Counted from the first letter of the stretch, positions 37,711 to 48,600 are shown. The stretch: DNA of 64,000 nt from Rariloculus sp965263005 (GCF_965263005.1 NZ_OZ253579.1:4030001-4094000); one strand, 5' to 3'. The notes: generated by a model from the letters alone, not told the origin. Made by a program: numbers and translations.

Positions 37711-38664
37711 CTACGCAACGATACCGCGCATCCGGCCGCCCCACCACAGGCCTCGATAGGCGTTGGAGACGAACAACTCCGCATCGTCGCCGAACCGCTC
37801 GTCAAATTCCGCCGTGACACGCGCCGCGATCATCTCGTCGATGCCCTTGCCGACCAGCGCCATGGCTTCGATACGCTCGCGGACCGTCGAGAGCATTTCG
37901 TGCTGAGCCTCGAGGTCGCCCCGACCGAGCACGGGACCCCACGCGGGCACGATCAGCGTGCTCGTATCGGACATGTCGATGAGCGTGCGTGTCGCATCGA
38001 TCAGGCCGCCGATCCAGCCGCCAGTGATGTAGTCGGGCACGGGATAGCGCCCTGCGGTGGCCGTTCCGCCTGCCGCGATCACATTGCGCTGCGGGAACGA
38101 GACATAGATGTCGCCGTCCGTATGGGCGTCGCGCAAATGACCGTAGACGATGCGCTCGCCGCCGATCTCAAGCTCGATGGGCTGGGGGTCCGAAGAGAAG
38201 AACGTGTCGTTCGGCAGCGCGCCGGCGGCACGCGGCAGGTAACGGCGGTCCTCCCATTCGACATAGACCTTCGTGCTCATCCACAGCCGGGTGTTCTCGT
38301 GGGAGATGACGCGGGTGCCGGCCGCCGCGACGGCTTCGTTGCCGCCCGTATGCTCGAGATGCCAGTGGGTGTTGAACAGGGCGCCGACCGGAGCGTCGCC
38401 GAATCGCGCTGCGAGGAGATCCTTGAGCTGCCGCGCCTGCTCCGGCCTGCCGCTGTCCACCATGACAAGGCCGTCTGTGCTCGGCAACGCAACGATGTTG
38501 CCGCCGGCGCCGCCGATTCGGAGCAGTCCGTCACGCAACTCGGCGGCCGCGAGCGGGTGATCGGAGGTCTGGGCGTTGGCCGCACGCACGGCGCCCGCCG
38601 CGGCCAGCGCCGCACCGGCGTGGCCGAGCATCCGCAAGAATAGCCGGCGACCCTTGTTCTTCAC
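37711..38664 (-). CDS. Exported metallo-beta-lactamase-fold hydrolase
   Basis: The 317-residue product has a leader with twin Arg (GRRLFLRMLGHAG). MBL motifs are NTHWHLEHTGGN, where the HxHxDH signature reads HxHxEH, and later AHTDGDIYVSF. The substrate is unknown; the family includes lactamase-like, phosphonate and quinoprotein-linked hydrolases. GTG start. The Asp-to-Glu change at a metal-2 ligand position could alter metal use. It is divergent from module B. Confidence 0.82.
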   Translation of the reverse strand: MKNKGRRLFLRMLGHAGAALAAAGAVRAANAQTSDHPLAAAELRDGLLRIGGAGGNIVALPSTDGLVMVDSGRPEQARQLKDLLAARFGDAPVGALFNTHWHLEHTGGNEAVAAAGTRVISHENTRLWMSTKVYVEWEDRRYLPRAAGALPNDTFFSSDPQPIELEIGGERIVYGHLRDAHTDGDIYVSFPQRNVIAAGGTATAGRYPVPDYITGGWIGGLIDATRTLIDMSDTSTLIVPAWGPVLGRGDLEAQHEMLSTVRERIEAMALVGKGIDEMIAARVTAEFDERFGDDAELFVSNAYRGLWWGGRMRGIVA

Positions 38665-39047
38665 GATTTCGCTCAGCGCTCCTCAGACAACGGCAGCCCC
38701 GGCAGGCGCACCGCCTGCTTTTGTTGTATACCACAGCGGTGATCGCATTGGGAGAGACATGCGCCGGGAGCTCCCAGCGAAATGCGGCGCGGCACCCGGA
38801 AAGACGGCTTGACACAGCGTATCGCAAGCCCGATCGGAGTCATGTCGGACAGCCCCGCTGCCTCGGCACTGAAGCGCAGGCCGGCAACGCCCGATCCCGG
38901 CTCCGCCGACGCCGGAATTGCGCCGAAAATACTGGAAATTCGCCCCAGAACAGCTATGCTTGTGGATTCCGTGGCAGCGAGCAGCCTTGGAGTTTCGCTT
39001 GTGCTTGCAGCTAAGCAACCCCTATCGAACGACCGGGAGAAGACGTG
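38665..39047. other. Divergent intergenic region without a gene
   Basis: 383 bp between the MBL gene (minus) and module B (plus). No convincing ORF. It contains a terminator-like hairpin at 38702-38722 on the + strand and presumably promoters for both flanking units, none of which I can place with confidence. Confidence 0.5.
38702..38722 (+). terminator. Terminator-like hairpin upstream of module B
   Basis: GCAGGCG (38702-38708) pairs with CGCCTGC (38712-38718) around CAC and is followed by TTTT (38719-38722) on the + strand. No + strand gene ends here, so it may stop antisense transcription from the MBL region or act as a leader attenuator. Confidence 0.4.
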
Positions 39048-40691
39048 ATGCACGCGAGAGTCTTTGAGAGCGAAGGGCGGCAATCCTCAATCACGAGAAT
39101 GTTGGCGTGTTGGACCGTTGCGGCTCTGGCCGCGGGCGCCTGGCAGGCGGCGGTTGCAGCGAGCCCCGTAGCTGACGCTGCGAGCACCGGCGACCTCGAT
39201 CGCGTGCGCGAGCTAATAAGTAGCGGCGACGATGTCAACGTCCCGCAGGGAGACGGCTCGACGGCGCTGCTCTGGGCGGTCTACGAATCTCACCCCGAGA
39301 TGGTGGCGGCGCTCATCGACGCCGGCGCCGATCCCAATGCCGCGAACGAATTCGGAATTGCGCCATTGCTGCAGGCAAGCCGCAGCGGAGACGCGACCGT
39401 CGTCCGGGCGCTGCTCGAAGCCGGCGCCGATATCGCGGTGACGTCGCCGAACGGTGAAACCGCATTGATGGCAGCGGCACGCTCGGGAAGCGTCGAGGCC
39501 GTATCGTTGCTGCTCAAGCACGGCAGCGACCCCAACGCCGCGGAGTCATTGTGGGAGCAGACCGCGCTCATGTGGGCGGCGGTCGAAGGCCACGCCGGCG
39601 TCGTCGATGTACTTTTGAACGCCGGCGCCGATCCCAATATGCAAGCGCGCGTGTCGGAGTTGGAGAAACGCACGACGCGGACCGATTTTCCGAGCGGCGG
39701 ATTTACGGCGCTCATGTGGGCCGCGCGTAACGGCGACGAGACGATCGTTCGCAGGCTCGTCGAGGGCGGCGCGGACATCGACCTGACCAACGCCGACGGC
39801 GCGACTGCGATGATGATCGCCCTCGTCAACGACCGCTTCGATTTCGCCGCGATGCTCCTTGAGCTCGGCGCCGATCCCGACGATGGCTCGCTCTACCAGG
39901 CCGTCCTCATGCATGACGCAACGACCGACTGGCTCGCCAAGGACGGGACTCAGTGGCGGGCTGATCATCCGAACGAGCTGACCGCGCTCGACCTGACGCG
40001 GGTGCTCCTCGATGCAGGCGCCGATCCGAACAAGCCCTTCGTCGGTCAGTTGCACTCGACGTCCATGTGCTGCGACACAAAGGAAAACGCCACGCCGCTT
40101 TTCCGCGCGGCCGTGGCTGCCGACGTCGAAGCGCTCAAGCTTCTCATCGAACACGGCGGCGACGTGCAATGGTCGCCCGAGGCCGCGGAGGAGGAACCGG
40201 GCGCCGACGGCCCGCCCGGCGGTGGCAATGCGAGCAAGACACCGCTCATGGTCGCGATGAACGGAGGCCGGGGCGTAGGCATGGCCGGCGGGCCGGGCGA
40301 CATCCGCGAGGGACGCGCCCCGCCGTTCCGCGAGGAAGCCAATCGCGAACCGGTCGATGCCGTCAAGCTCCTGCTCGAAGCCGGCGCCGATCCCGATGCG
40401 TTGACGTCCGACGGCGAGGCGGCACTGCACATGGCCGCGAAGGACGGCAAGCTCGATATCGTTCGCGTGCTGGCTGAAGGCGGCGCGACGCTCGACATAG
40501 TTGACGGCGAAGGCAAGACGTCGCTTGAGATCGTCGAAGCCATGCCGCCGCGGGAGCCACCGCCGCTCACGGGCGCGCAAGCCGGCCGGCCCCAGGGGGC
40601 ACAGCCGGCAGAGGTTGCCGCTTTGCTGCGCGAGCTGATGGGCCTGGAGTCGGCACCGCAGGCGAATCTGCAGGAGGGAGCTCAACAGTGA
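39048..40691 (+). CDS. Exported ankyrin-repeat protein (module B)
   Basis: The 547-residue product has a signal peptide (ACWTVAALAAGAWQAAVAA) and about eleven ankyrin repeats with recurring cores such as GADPNAANEFGIAPLLQASR and WEQTALMWAAVEGHAGV. The final half has a Pro/Gly-rich loop. GTG 39045 directly before ATG 39048 is an alternative start; GGGAGAAG lies upstream. In module B this gene comes first and its TGA overlaps the GTG start of the cytochrome gene (40688). Confidence 0.88.
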   Translation: MHARVFESEGRQSSITRMLACWTVAALAAGAWQAAVAASPVADAASTGDLDRVRELISSGDDVNVPQGDGSTALLWAVYESHPEMVAALIDAGADPNAANEFGIAPLLQASRSGDATVVRALLEAGADIAVTSPNGETALMAAARSGSVEAVSLLLKHGSDPNAAESLWEQTALMWAAVEGHAGVVDVLLNAGADPNMQARVSELEKRTTRTDFPSGGFTALMWAARNGDETIVRRLVEGGADIDLTNADGATAMMIALVNDRFDFAAMLLELGADPDDGSLYQAVLMHDATTDWLAKDGTQWRADHPNELTALDLTRVLLDAGADPNKPFVGQLHSTSMCCDTKENATPLFRAAVAADVEALKLLIEHGGDVQWSPEAAEEEPGADGPPGGGNASKTPLMVAMNGGRGVGMAGGPGDIREGRAPPFREEANREPVDAVKLLLEAGADPDALTSDGEAALHMAAKDGKLDIVRVLAEGGATLDIVDGEGKTSLEIVEAMPPREPPPLTGAQAGRPQGAQPAEVAALLRELMGLESAPQANLQEGAQQ

Positions 40692-43126
40692 GGAAATGGC
40701 ACTACGCCGGCGGCGGTCTTGTCATCGCCGGCGGAATCGCGGCCTACGTCCATGTGAGCGGGCAGCCCGAGGCCGTGCTTGCGCGGAATTGGGAAATGCT
40801 CGACAGCTACTGCGTCGAATGCCACAACGACACGGAGTACACGGGCGACATGTCGCTGGAAGGCATGACCCTCGATGACGTCCATGCCAATGCCGAGTTG
40901 TTCGAGGAGATCCGGCGCCGACTCAAGCTGGGCGTAATGCCGCCGCGCGATGGGCCGCAACCGGATCCGGCAGTCAGGGCCGAGTTTGTCAATGCACTGA
41001 CCGAGACGCTCGACGCGGCGGCCTTTGCCGAACCGTATGCGAGCTCGACAAAGGTGCATCGTCTCAATCGCGCGGAATACGCGAACGCGATCCGCGATCT
41101 GTTCGGTATCGAGGCCGAACTGACCGAATTGCTGCCGAGCGACGGCGGCGACTTCGGTTTCGACAATATCGCCGACATGCTGACGACCTCGCCGCTATTG
41201 CTCGAGCGGTATCTTACGGTCGCGTTTCGGGTCACCGACATGGCCATGGGCAATGCCGAAGCGGTTCCTGGCCGGATCACCTACAGGATTCCCTTCGACA
41301 CGACGCAGGATTACCACCGTGAAGGCCTGCCGCTCGGCACGCGCGGCGGTATCGAAGTCACGCACCATTTCCCCGCGGACGGCGAGTACGTGTTCGGCGG
41401 ACGGCTCCTGCGCGGCGTCGAGGAAGGCCTGTTCGGGGTCGAAGGCCATGACAGACCACATGAATTCGTCGTGCTTCTCGACGATGAGGTCGTGTATACG
41501 GCGGAAATCGGTGGTGCGGAGGATCACCAGATCAGCCTCGACGAAGGCTTCAACGCGCTGCAGTTCGAGATCGATCCCAGGCTTACGTCACCGTCCATAC
41601 CCGTCACCGCGGGACCTCACACGGTCGCAGTGACCTGGAAAGAGCAGCCGGGCGCAGACCAAAGCGTCTGGGAGCGGGTCGATCGGTCCACGCTCGAGAT
41701 TCACAACCCTTCCGGCATCCCGAGACTCGAACTCGCCTACCTCGAGGGGCCGTTCGACGTCACGGGCGTCAGCGACAACATACCGAGCCGCGATAGCATC
41801 TTCGTGTGTGAACCCGCGGCCGAGGCCGAGGAGGCCGCCTGTGCCGAGCAGATCGCAAGGACGATCGCACGCCGCGCCTTCCGGCGGCCCGTCACCGCCG
41901 ACGACATCGCCTCCCCGCTCGCGTTCTACGAGGATGAACGCGCGTTCGGCGGCGACTTCAACGCCGGCATACACGCCGCGGTGTCGCGCATTCTCGTGAG
42001 CCCCTGGTTCCTGTTCCGGGCCGAGAACGAATCGCCGGACGTTCCGGCAGGCTCCTCGCATCCGATCAGCGACATCGAGCTCGCGTCGCGACTATCGTTT
42101 TTCCTCTGGTCGAGCATTCCGGACGACGAGTTGATCAATCTTGCCGAGCAAGGCCGGCTCACAGAGCCGAGCGTGCTCGAGGAACAGGTCAGGCGCATGA
42201 TCGCCGACAGTCGTTCCGATGCACTCGTCGAGAACTTCACGGGTCAATGGCTGCAGCTCAGAAACCTCAACTCGAGGGTCAGACCCAATCTGCTGTTGTT
42301 CCCGGATTTCGACGACAACCTGAGACAAGCGCTTCGCCGCGAAACCGAGTTGCTGTTTGCCCACGTGCTCAGGGAAGACCTGCCCGTGCACGAACTCATG
42401 AACGCAAGCTACACGTTCCTGAACCAGCGTCTGGCGCGCCACTACGCAGTTGCGGGCGTCAACGGGCAGCGCTTCCGCCGCGTGGAGCTCGAGGATCCGA
42501 ATAGATGGGGTCTTTTCGGTCACGGCAGCCTTCTGTCGTTGACGTCTCAGGGCACGCGCACATCGCCGATCGTGCGCGGCAAGTTTCTCGTCACGGAGTT
42601 TTGGAACAACCCGCCGCCCGCGCCGCCCGACGATGTGCCCGAGCTCGAGGCGAGCGCTCCGAAAGACCGGCCGAGCACGGTTCGCGAGCAGCTCGAGCTG
42701 CACCGGGAGAACCCGAACTGCGCTGCCTGCCACGACAATATAGACCCGATCGGTTTTGCGCTGGAGAACTTCAACGCCGTCGGTCAATGGCGTGAGTTGG
42801 ACCGGCAGGGGCTCGAGATCGATGCGGCGGGTACGCTGGCAGACGGTACGCCCGTGGACGGACCGGTCGAGCTGCGCAATGCCCTGTTGGCCGATCCCGA
42901 GCTGTTTGCCGGCACGGTTACAGAGAAACTCATGATTTACGCCCTCGGAAGGGGGCTTGAGCCGGCCGACAGGCCGGTTGTCAGGCAAGTCGTGCGAAAA
43001 GCGGCTGGGCAAAATTACAGTTTGGAGTCTATAATACTGGCCATCGTGGACAGTTTCCCGTTCCAGATGCGCCGGAACCTTCCGGCAGTGGACGGAGCCG
43101 TCACAATTGCCGATACCGGGGAGTAG
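40688..43126 (+). CDS. DUF1587/1592/1588/1585 cytochrome-like protein (module B)
   Basis: The 812-residue protein is anchored by one hydrophobic segment (about 7-21) instead of a lipobox. Heme motifs are CVECH at 42-46 and CAACH near the C-terminus, before DNIDPIGFALENF. DUF1587 (HRLNRAEYANAIRDLFGI), DUF1595 (ARRAFRRPVTADDI), DUF1592 (IELASRLSFFLWSSIPDDEL), DUF1588 (TRTSPIVRGKFLVTEFW) and DUF1585 (MIYALGRGLEPADRPVVRQV) follow in the standard order. The GTG start overlaps the ankyrin stop; DUF1552 follows after 5 bases. Confidence 0.9.
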   Translation: MRKWHYAGGGLVIAGGIAAYVHVSGQPEAVLARNWEMLDSYCVECHNDTEYTGDMSLEGMTLDDVHANAELFEEIRRRLKLGVMPPRDGPQPDPAVRAEFVNALTETLDAAAFAEPYASSTKVHRLNRAEYANAIRDLFGIEAELTELLPSDGGDFGFDNIADMLTTSPLLLERYLTVAFRVTDMAMGNAEAVPGRITYRIPFDTTQDYHREGLPLGTRGGIEVTHHFPADGEYVFGGRLLRGVEEGLFGVEGHDRPHEFVVLLDDEVVYTAEIGGAEDHQISLDEGFNALQFEIDPRLTSPSIPVTAGPHTVAVTWKEQPGADQSVWERVDRSTLEIHNPSGIPRLELAYLEGPFDVTGVSDNIPSRDSIFVCEPAAEAEEAACAEQIARTIARRAFRRPVTADDIASPLAFYEDERAFGGDFNAGIHAAVSRILVSPWFLFRAENESPDVPAGSSHPISDIELASRLSFFLWSSIPDDELINLAEQGRLTEPSVLEEQVRRMIADSRSDALVENFTGQWLQLRNLNSRVRPNLLLFPDFDDNLRQALRRETELLFAHVLREDLPVHELMNASYTFLNQRLARHYAVAGVNGQRFRRVELEDPNRWGLFGHGSLLSLTSQGTRTSPIVRGKFLVTEFWNNPPPAPPDDVPELEASAPKDRPSTVREQLELHRENPNCAACHDNIDPIGFALENFNAVGQWRELDRQGLEIDAAGTLADGTPVDGPVELRNALLADPELFAGTVTEKLMIYALGRGLEPADRPVVRQVVRKAAGQNYSLESIILAIVDSFPFQMRRNLPAVDGAVTIADTGE

Positions 43127-43131
43127 TAGCG

Positions 43132-44466
43132 ATGTTCATCTCGAAAAAACATTTGGATCGTCGAACGTTCCTGCGCGGCGCGGGCACAGTTGTTGCCTTG
43201 CCGCTGCTCGACTCGATGGTGCCTGCCGCAACGGCCCAGAGCTTGACTGCCGCCGGTGAAAGACTGCGCTTCGGCGCCGTCTACGTGCCAAACGGCATCT
43301 ACCCGGGCATGTGGCATCCGGAGCAGGCCGGCAAGGACTTCGAATTCAACCAGATCATGAAGCCGCTCGAGCCGTATCGGCAGCATCTGACGACGATCAG
43401 TCAGTTGAAGGCCCCGGACGGCGGCAAGGACATGGGCGGCATCCACATGGGGGCAAGCGCCGCGTTCCTGAACGGTGTCGGGCCGCTGAGCAACAACGGC
43501 GATTTCAACATCGTCAGATCGAAGAAGACCGTCGATCAATACATCGCAGACACGATCGCAGGCGATACCCCACTGCGCTCGCTCGAGCTCGGTACCGAGG
43601 ATATGGGCACGTCGGTCGGCTCCTGCGACGGTTATCCGTGTCTATTCTTCAGCACGCTTTCGTGGCTCGACGATGAAAGCCCGCTGCCTGTGTCGATCAA
43701 CCCGCAAGTGACGTTCGAGCGAATGTACGGCGATCCCGGCACGCCCGAGCAGCGCCTGGCGCGGATGAGACGCAAGCAGAGCATGCTCGACTCCGTACTG
43801 GACGAGACGAAGCGTCTGCAGCGCGTGATCGGCGCAAGCGACAACGCGATTCTCGACGAATACCTGACCAATATCCGCCGCGTGGAGCAACAGCTTCAGA
43901 AGATGGAAATGCGGTCCGACGTCGTTGCCAATGCGCCGGAAGGCCCGGTCGGCATCCCCGAGGATTTCGACACCCACATGACCGTAACGTACGATCTGCT
44001 TCACTTGGCGTTCCAGGGCGATATCTCGCGCGTGTTCTCGTTCCTGACGGGTCACGAGGCAAGCGGCCGAAGCTACGCGTTCCTCGGCGTCACGGAGCCG
44101 CACCACACGACCTCGCATCACAAGGATACGCCCGAGACGCTCGACCAGTACGCGAGGGTCAACTCGTACCAGATGGTCAAGCTCGCCGAGTTCCTCGGTA
44201 AGCTCGAGTCAACGCCCGACGGCGACGGCACGCTGCTCGATTCATCGCTGATCTACTTCGGTGCGGGCATGAGCAACGGTCCGGTGCATGACCGGCACAA
44301 TGTTCCGGCAGTGATGCTGGGCCGCGCCGGCGGCCGCCTTGAGGGCAACCGCCACATCGAGGCCGAGAAGGATATCCCGACTGCGAATCTACTGCTCGCA
44401 ATGGCCGATATGCTGGGATCGGAGGTCGCGTCGGTCGGACATAGCACGGGCCGCCTCCAGATCTAG
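43132..44466 (+). CDS. DUF1552 protein, Tat-exported (module B)
   Basis: The 444-residue product starts KKHLDRRTFLRGAG, a twin-arginine signal. It has FGAVYVPNGIYPGMWHPE, IMKPLEPYRQHLTT, and SKKTVDQYIADTIAGDTPL. In place of the module A/C segment GVPDAFHPLSHH it has GVTEPHHTTSHHKDTPETL, so it belongs to a different subgroup. The gene is followed by a strong intrinsic terminator, marking the 3' end of the module B operon. Confidence 0.9.
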   Translation: MFISKKHLDRRTFLRGAGTVVALPLLDSMVPAATAQSLTAAGERLRFGAVYVPNGIYPGMWHPEQAGKDFEFNQIMKPLEPYRQHLTTISQLKAPDGGKDMGGIHMGASAAFLNGVGPLSNNGDFNIVRSKKTVDQYIADTIAGDTPLRSLELGTEDMGTSVGSCDGYPCLFFSTLSWLDDESPLPVSINPQVTFERMYGDPGTPEQRLARMRRKQSMLDSVLDETKRLQRVIGASDNAILDEYLTNIRRVEQQLQKMEMRSDVVANAPEGPVGIPEDFDTHMTVTYDLLHLAFQGDISRVFSFLTGHEASGRSYAFLGVTEPHHTTSHHKDTPETLDQYARVNSYQMVKLAEFLGKLESTPDGDGTLLDSSLIYFGAGMSNGPVHDRHNVPAVMLGRAGGRLEGNRHIEAEKDIPTANLLLAMADMLGSEVASVGHSTGRLQI

Positions 44467-44504
44467 CGGCACATCGCGCCGCCAATAGACCGGCAACATC
44501 CAAG

Positions 44505-44528
44505 GCGGGGGCGAAAGCCCCCGCTTTT
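44505..44528 (+). terminator. Rho-independent terminator after module B
   Basis: GCGGGGGC (44505-44512), loop GAAA, GCCCCCGC (44517-44524), then TTTT. It is 38 bases after the DUF1552 stop and just before the convergent gene at 44542. Confidence 0.85.
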
Positions 44529-44541
44529 GCATGGGCAGGCG

Positions 44542-45324
44542 CTAGTCGGCAGAGCTGACGCGCACTCTGAGACGGGGGCCCAGGCGCAGGAACCTGGAGC
44601 CCAGCGCGCCGTCCTCCAGCGTCGCTTCGAACGGGACCTCGGGAAAACTGCGGTAGTTGCTGGCGCCGCTGGTCTGAACGAATACGCGCCCATCGTCCGC
44701 GACGAAACGTGCCGAGCCCGGTATTCCTGTACGTAATTCCACGATCGTGAGCGTTGGCGCCTCGGCGGGCTCGGAGCGGGTTGTGCTCGCAGCTCGCGGC
44801 CGGGCAGTTTCGGCGCGCGGCTCATTCGCCGGCTGGGCCTGCGCAGGCTCCGAACGGCTTACGCTCGCCGCTGGTGTCTCAACAGCTTCCTCACGCGGTG
44901 CACTTGCGATCTGCGTTTCCGCAGGCGCCGCAGGGGACGCGCTTGCGGGCGGCGTTTCAACCGCTTGCGTACGAGGCGCGCTCGCGGCCGGCGCTTCGGC
45001 AGGCTCCACGCGTGGCGTACTCGCAATCCGTGTTTCTGCCGGTTCCGCTGCCGCGAGGGGCACATCCGGCGCGACCGTCTCGCTGACCGGTTCAGCCTCT
45101 ACGATCTCGCCGATGCCGCCGCCTTCGCGGTCGGCCGAGAGCACTCCGTCGAAGCAAGCCAGACGAGCGCTATCACGATCGACCGCGCCGCAAGCTCGAA
45201 AATCCGCGAGCGCCTCGACATCCGCCTGGGCCATGGCCGAGTGGGGTGCAAGCAGCGGCAACACCGCGCATAGGCTTCTCGCCAGCCCGCGCAACACAGC
45301 TCCACGATCCAGTGCTCGATTCAT
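44542..45324 (-). CDS. Exported protein with Ala/Glu/Pro-rich repeats
   Basis: The 260-residue product has a signal peptide (ends HSAMAQA), then DFRACGAVDRDSARLACFDGV, a short Cys-pair motif common at the N-terminus of proteobacterial periplasmic proteins. Residues about 85-185 are imperfect 16-18-residue repeats rich in Ala, Glu, Pro and Thr. The last 70 residues look like a small folded beta domain (TIVELRTGIPGSARFVADDG). No known function. It is convergent with module B and shares its terminator region. Confidence 0.7.
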   Translation of the reverse strand: MNRALDRGAVLRGLARSLCAVLPLLAPHSAMAQADVEALADFRACGAVDRDSARLACFDGVLSADREGGGIGEIVEAEPVSETVAPDVPLAAAEPAETRIASTPRVEPAEAPAASAPRTQAVETPPASASPAAPAETQIASAPREEAVETPAASVSRSEPAQAQPANEPRAETARPRAASTTRSEPAEAPTLTIVELRTGIPGSARFVADDGRVFVQTSGASNYRSFPEVPFEATLEDGALGSRFLRLGPRLRVRVSSAD

Positions 45325-45611
45325 CGTCGTTCTCCCGATCGAACCTGACAGCCGGCACCTCGGCCAAACTGTCGCGCCGTCCTGCGCAAGGATACACCAG
45401 CGCGATCGCTTCCCGGCGACATACCGCTAGCCCGCGCTGCCGGCATCGCTGTTCAATCACTTGCGCACATACCCGTGACTTAGGCTAGACTTGAAGCAGG
45501 GGAAGTTTCGATGTTGATCTTTTCCAACAAGGAGACCGGCGCACTCGGCGATCAAATTCTTTCGTGTCGTCGGTTTTTTGCAACAATAAGAGTAGAACAG
45601 GGGTATGTGCA

Positions 45612-48600
45612 ATGACCTATAGGAAAGCCAAGCAAGTGCCTTCCGGTCCAGCCAATCTCACCGTGCTCGCGTCTGCGATTTCAGCCGTACTCGGCACGGT
45701 CGCGGTGAGCCCGGCGGCAGGACAGGAAGTGCTCGAAGAAGTTACGGTCACGGGATCGCGCATCGTGCGCCGTGACCTGACGTCGGCGAGCCCGATCCTT
45801 TCGATCGAGACGGCGCAGTTCGAGCAATCGAGCACGCTGGCAGTCGAGAGCGTGCTGAACGCGATGCCGCATTTCGTTCCTGAGACCACGCAGTTCACCA
45901 CGGGCCAGACGGAGCCGTCGGGTTTCGTCACACCGGGTGTCGCGAGCGTCAACCTGCGCGGCCTGGGTCCCAACCGTAATCTCGTGCTGCTCGACGGCAG
46001 ACGCGCGCAGCCCGCGAACGCGCTCCTGATCGTCGACGTCAACACGATTCCGTCGGCCGCCATCGAGCGCGTCGAGACGATTACGGGCGGCGCCTCGGCA
46101 GTGTATGGGCCTGACGCGCTCGCGGGTGTCGTCAACTTCATTCTCAAGGAGGACTTCGAAGGCGTCGAGATGGACCTTCAGTCCGGCCAGTCCGCCCAGG
46201 GCGACGGTACCGAAACCAAGTTCAGCAGCGTGATCGGCATGAACGCGGCCGACGACCGAGGCAACGTCATGCTCGGCGTCGAATGGACGAGGCGCGATGA
46301 AGTCCGTTGGAGAGACCGCGACTGGCGCGCCGCCCGTTGGTTTGACCCGAACACGGAATCGGGTGGATTCCTGCACACGCCCGGTTACCGTGCGAGGCGG
46401 AACCCGCCGAGCCAGGAAGCCGTGGATGCACTGTTCCGAAGCTACGACCCGAACTATGTGGACGGGACGGTGCCAAGTAACAGCGAGTTCTATTTCAATC
46501 CCGACGGCTCGATATTCATGCTCGGGGGGCGCGGTGTTCCGGGCGGCTACAACTACAACGGCCCGCTCAACAAGACGGAGATCGACGGCATGGGCTATAC
46601 CGGTGTGAGGTTCGCACCGGACGGGACACTGCAGCAGAACCAGTTCGAACGAAACATCTCCGCACCGATGGAGCGTCGCTCGGCCTTCGGGCGCGCCGTC
46701 TACGATATGACCGACAGCGTGAGTGCGTTCGTGCAGGCGAACTACAGCGCCGTCGACGTCGAACAAGTGTCGAATTACGTGCCGGCGATCACAGTCTGGC
46801 AGGCCTATGTTCCGGTCGACGGCCGCGAGGTTCCCGCGGACCTCGCGACCCTGCTCGCTTCGCGCGACAACCCGGATCAAGCGTGGACCGTGTTCCGGGG
46901 TCTGGATTTCATGGGCCCGGAAAAGGCGCGCAACCAGTCCGACGTCTACCAGATCCTGGCCGGCGTCGAAGGCTCGATCGATGCGATCGACGGTAGCTGG
47001 GAAGCCTATGTCTCGACGGGGCGCACGTCCAACTGGTACCTCGGCGCCAACAACGGGTCGCTGCAGCGCTATCAATCGATCGTCGCCGTGGGCGATTGGG
47101 GCCGGGCTGGCCGTAATAACGTCTTGAACCAGCCCACGAGTCCCCGTACCGTGAGGAGTTCGAGCTACGCTCAGACCTGCGAATCCGGAGTACCGATTTT
47201 CGCCGCTCAGGGCATCGTGCCCGGACCGATCTCCCCGGACTGCCACGAAGCCATCGAGTCGAAGATGAAGCAGCTCACGCAGATCACGCAGGACATCGCG
47301 ACCTTCAACCTTGAGGGCAGCGCCGGCGAGAACTGGGCTGGCGAGATGCGTTTCGCCGTCGGTGCGACACAGCGAAAGAACGACTTCCTGTTCCAGCCCT
47401 CGGAGGTCAACGACGACGTCAACACCGAGGTGCAGGTCATGGGGCTCTTCGCCTCGAACCAGGTCCAGGGCGACCAGACGATGACCGAGATTTACGGCGA
47501 ATATCTCTTGCCGTTGGCCGAGAACCTGGAACTCGAGCTCGGTTTGCGCTTCTCGGATTCCGACATCACGGGCAGCGCGGAGACGTGGAAGGCCCTCTTT
47601 AGCTGGACGGCGACCGATACCGTGCGCTTGCGCGGCGGCTTCCAGTTCGCGACGCGCTCGCCGAACGTTTCCGAGCTCTACACGGGGCCCGCTGTCGACG
47701 TCGTCTCGTTCCCGCCGAGCGACCCATGCGCGTACACGACGCTCGCGCCCTGGGGCAACCGTGAGGACAATCCCCGGCGGCTCGAGGTGCAGTCGCTCTG
47801 CCGCGCCATCATCGGCAACACTACGTCGGACTTCGATACGGGTCCGGGCGGACCGAATAACCACGCACGGCCGGGCAGCCCGTTCTTCCCGCTCGAGATC
47901 GAGATCATCCAGGGCAACGATGACCTCAATCCGGAGGAAGCCGAAACGTTAACGTTGGGCGTCGTGCTCAACGGTCCCGGCAACCTCGACAACCTCGTGG
48001 CCTCGATCGACTACTACAACATCGAGATTGCCGGCGCCATTTCGCCGCTCGATTCGGTGTTCGTGTACCAGCAGTGCTTCAACGGCACGTCGACCGGCAA
48101 CGACGGAACGTCGAACCCGGACCTCACGATCAACGATCCCGGCGGCTGGTGCGCGTTAATAACCCGAGGCGAGACGAGCGGCTTGCGTTCGCGCGTGCAG
48201 GCGCCGTTCTTCAACTCGGGCATACTGGAGACGAGCGGCATAGACGTATCGGTGAACTGGGGCACGGACATGGGTCCGGGTAACCTCAACATCAATACGG
48301 TCGCAACGTACGTCGATCGCTTCGAGTCCCAGGACAATCCGGCCGCACCGGTCTTCGATACGATCGGGACGATGGAGAACGGCGGTCAGTTCAAGTACCG
48401 TATCGTTTCGACGTTCAGCTATGCGTTCGCCGATGCTTCGATTGGCGTCCAGTGGCGGCATTTCCCGTCGATCAAGGACGAGACGGCGGCCAGGGATCCC
48501 ACGACGCGAATCCTCCCGGTAGACTCGTATGACCTGCTAAACCTCTTTGCGCGGTACAGGATCAACGACCGCATGGAGTTGCGCGGGGGTATCGACAATC

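Noticed and set aside
45681..47864. 727-codon antisense open frame over the TonB-dependent receptor
   Set aside because: High-GC shadow of the receptor gene.
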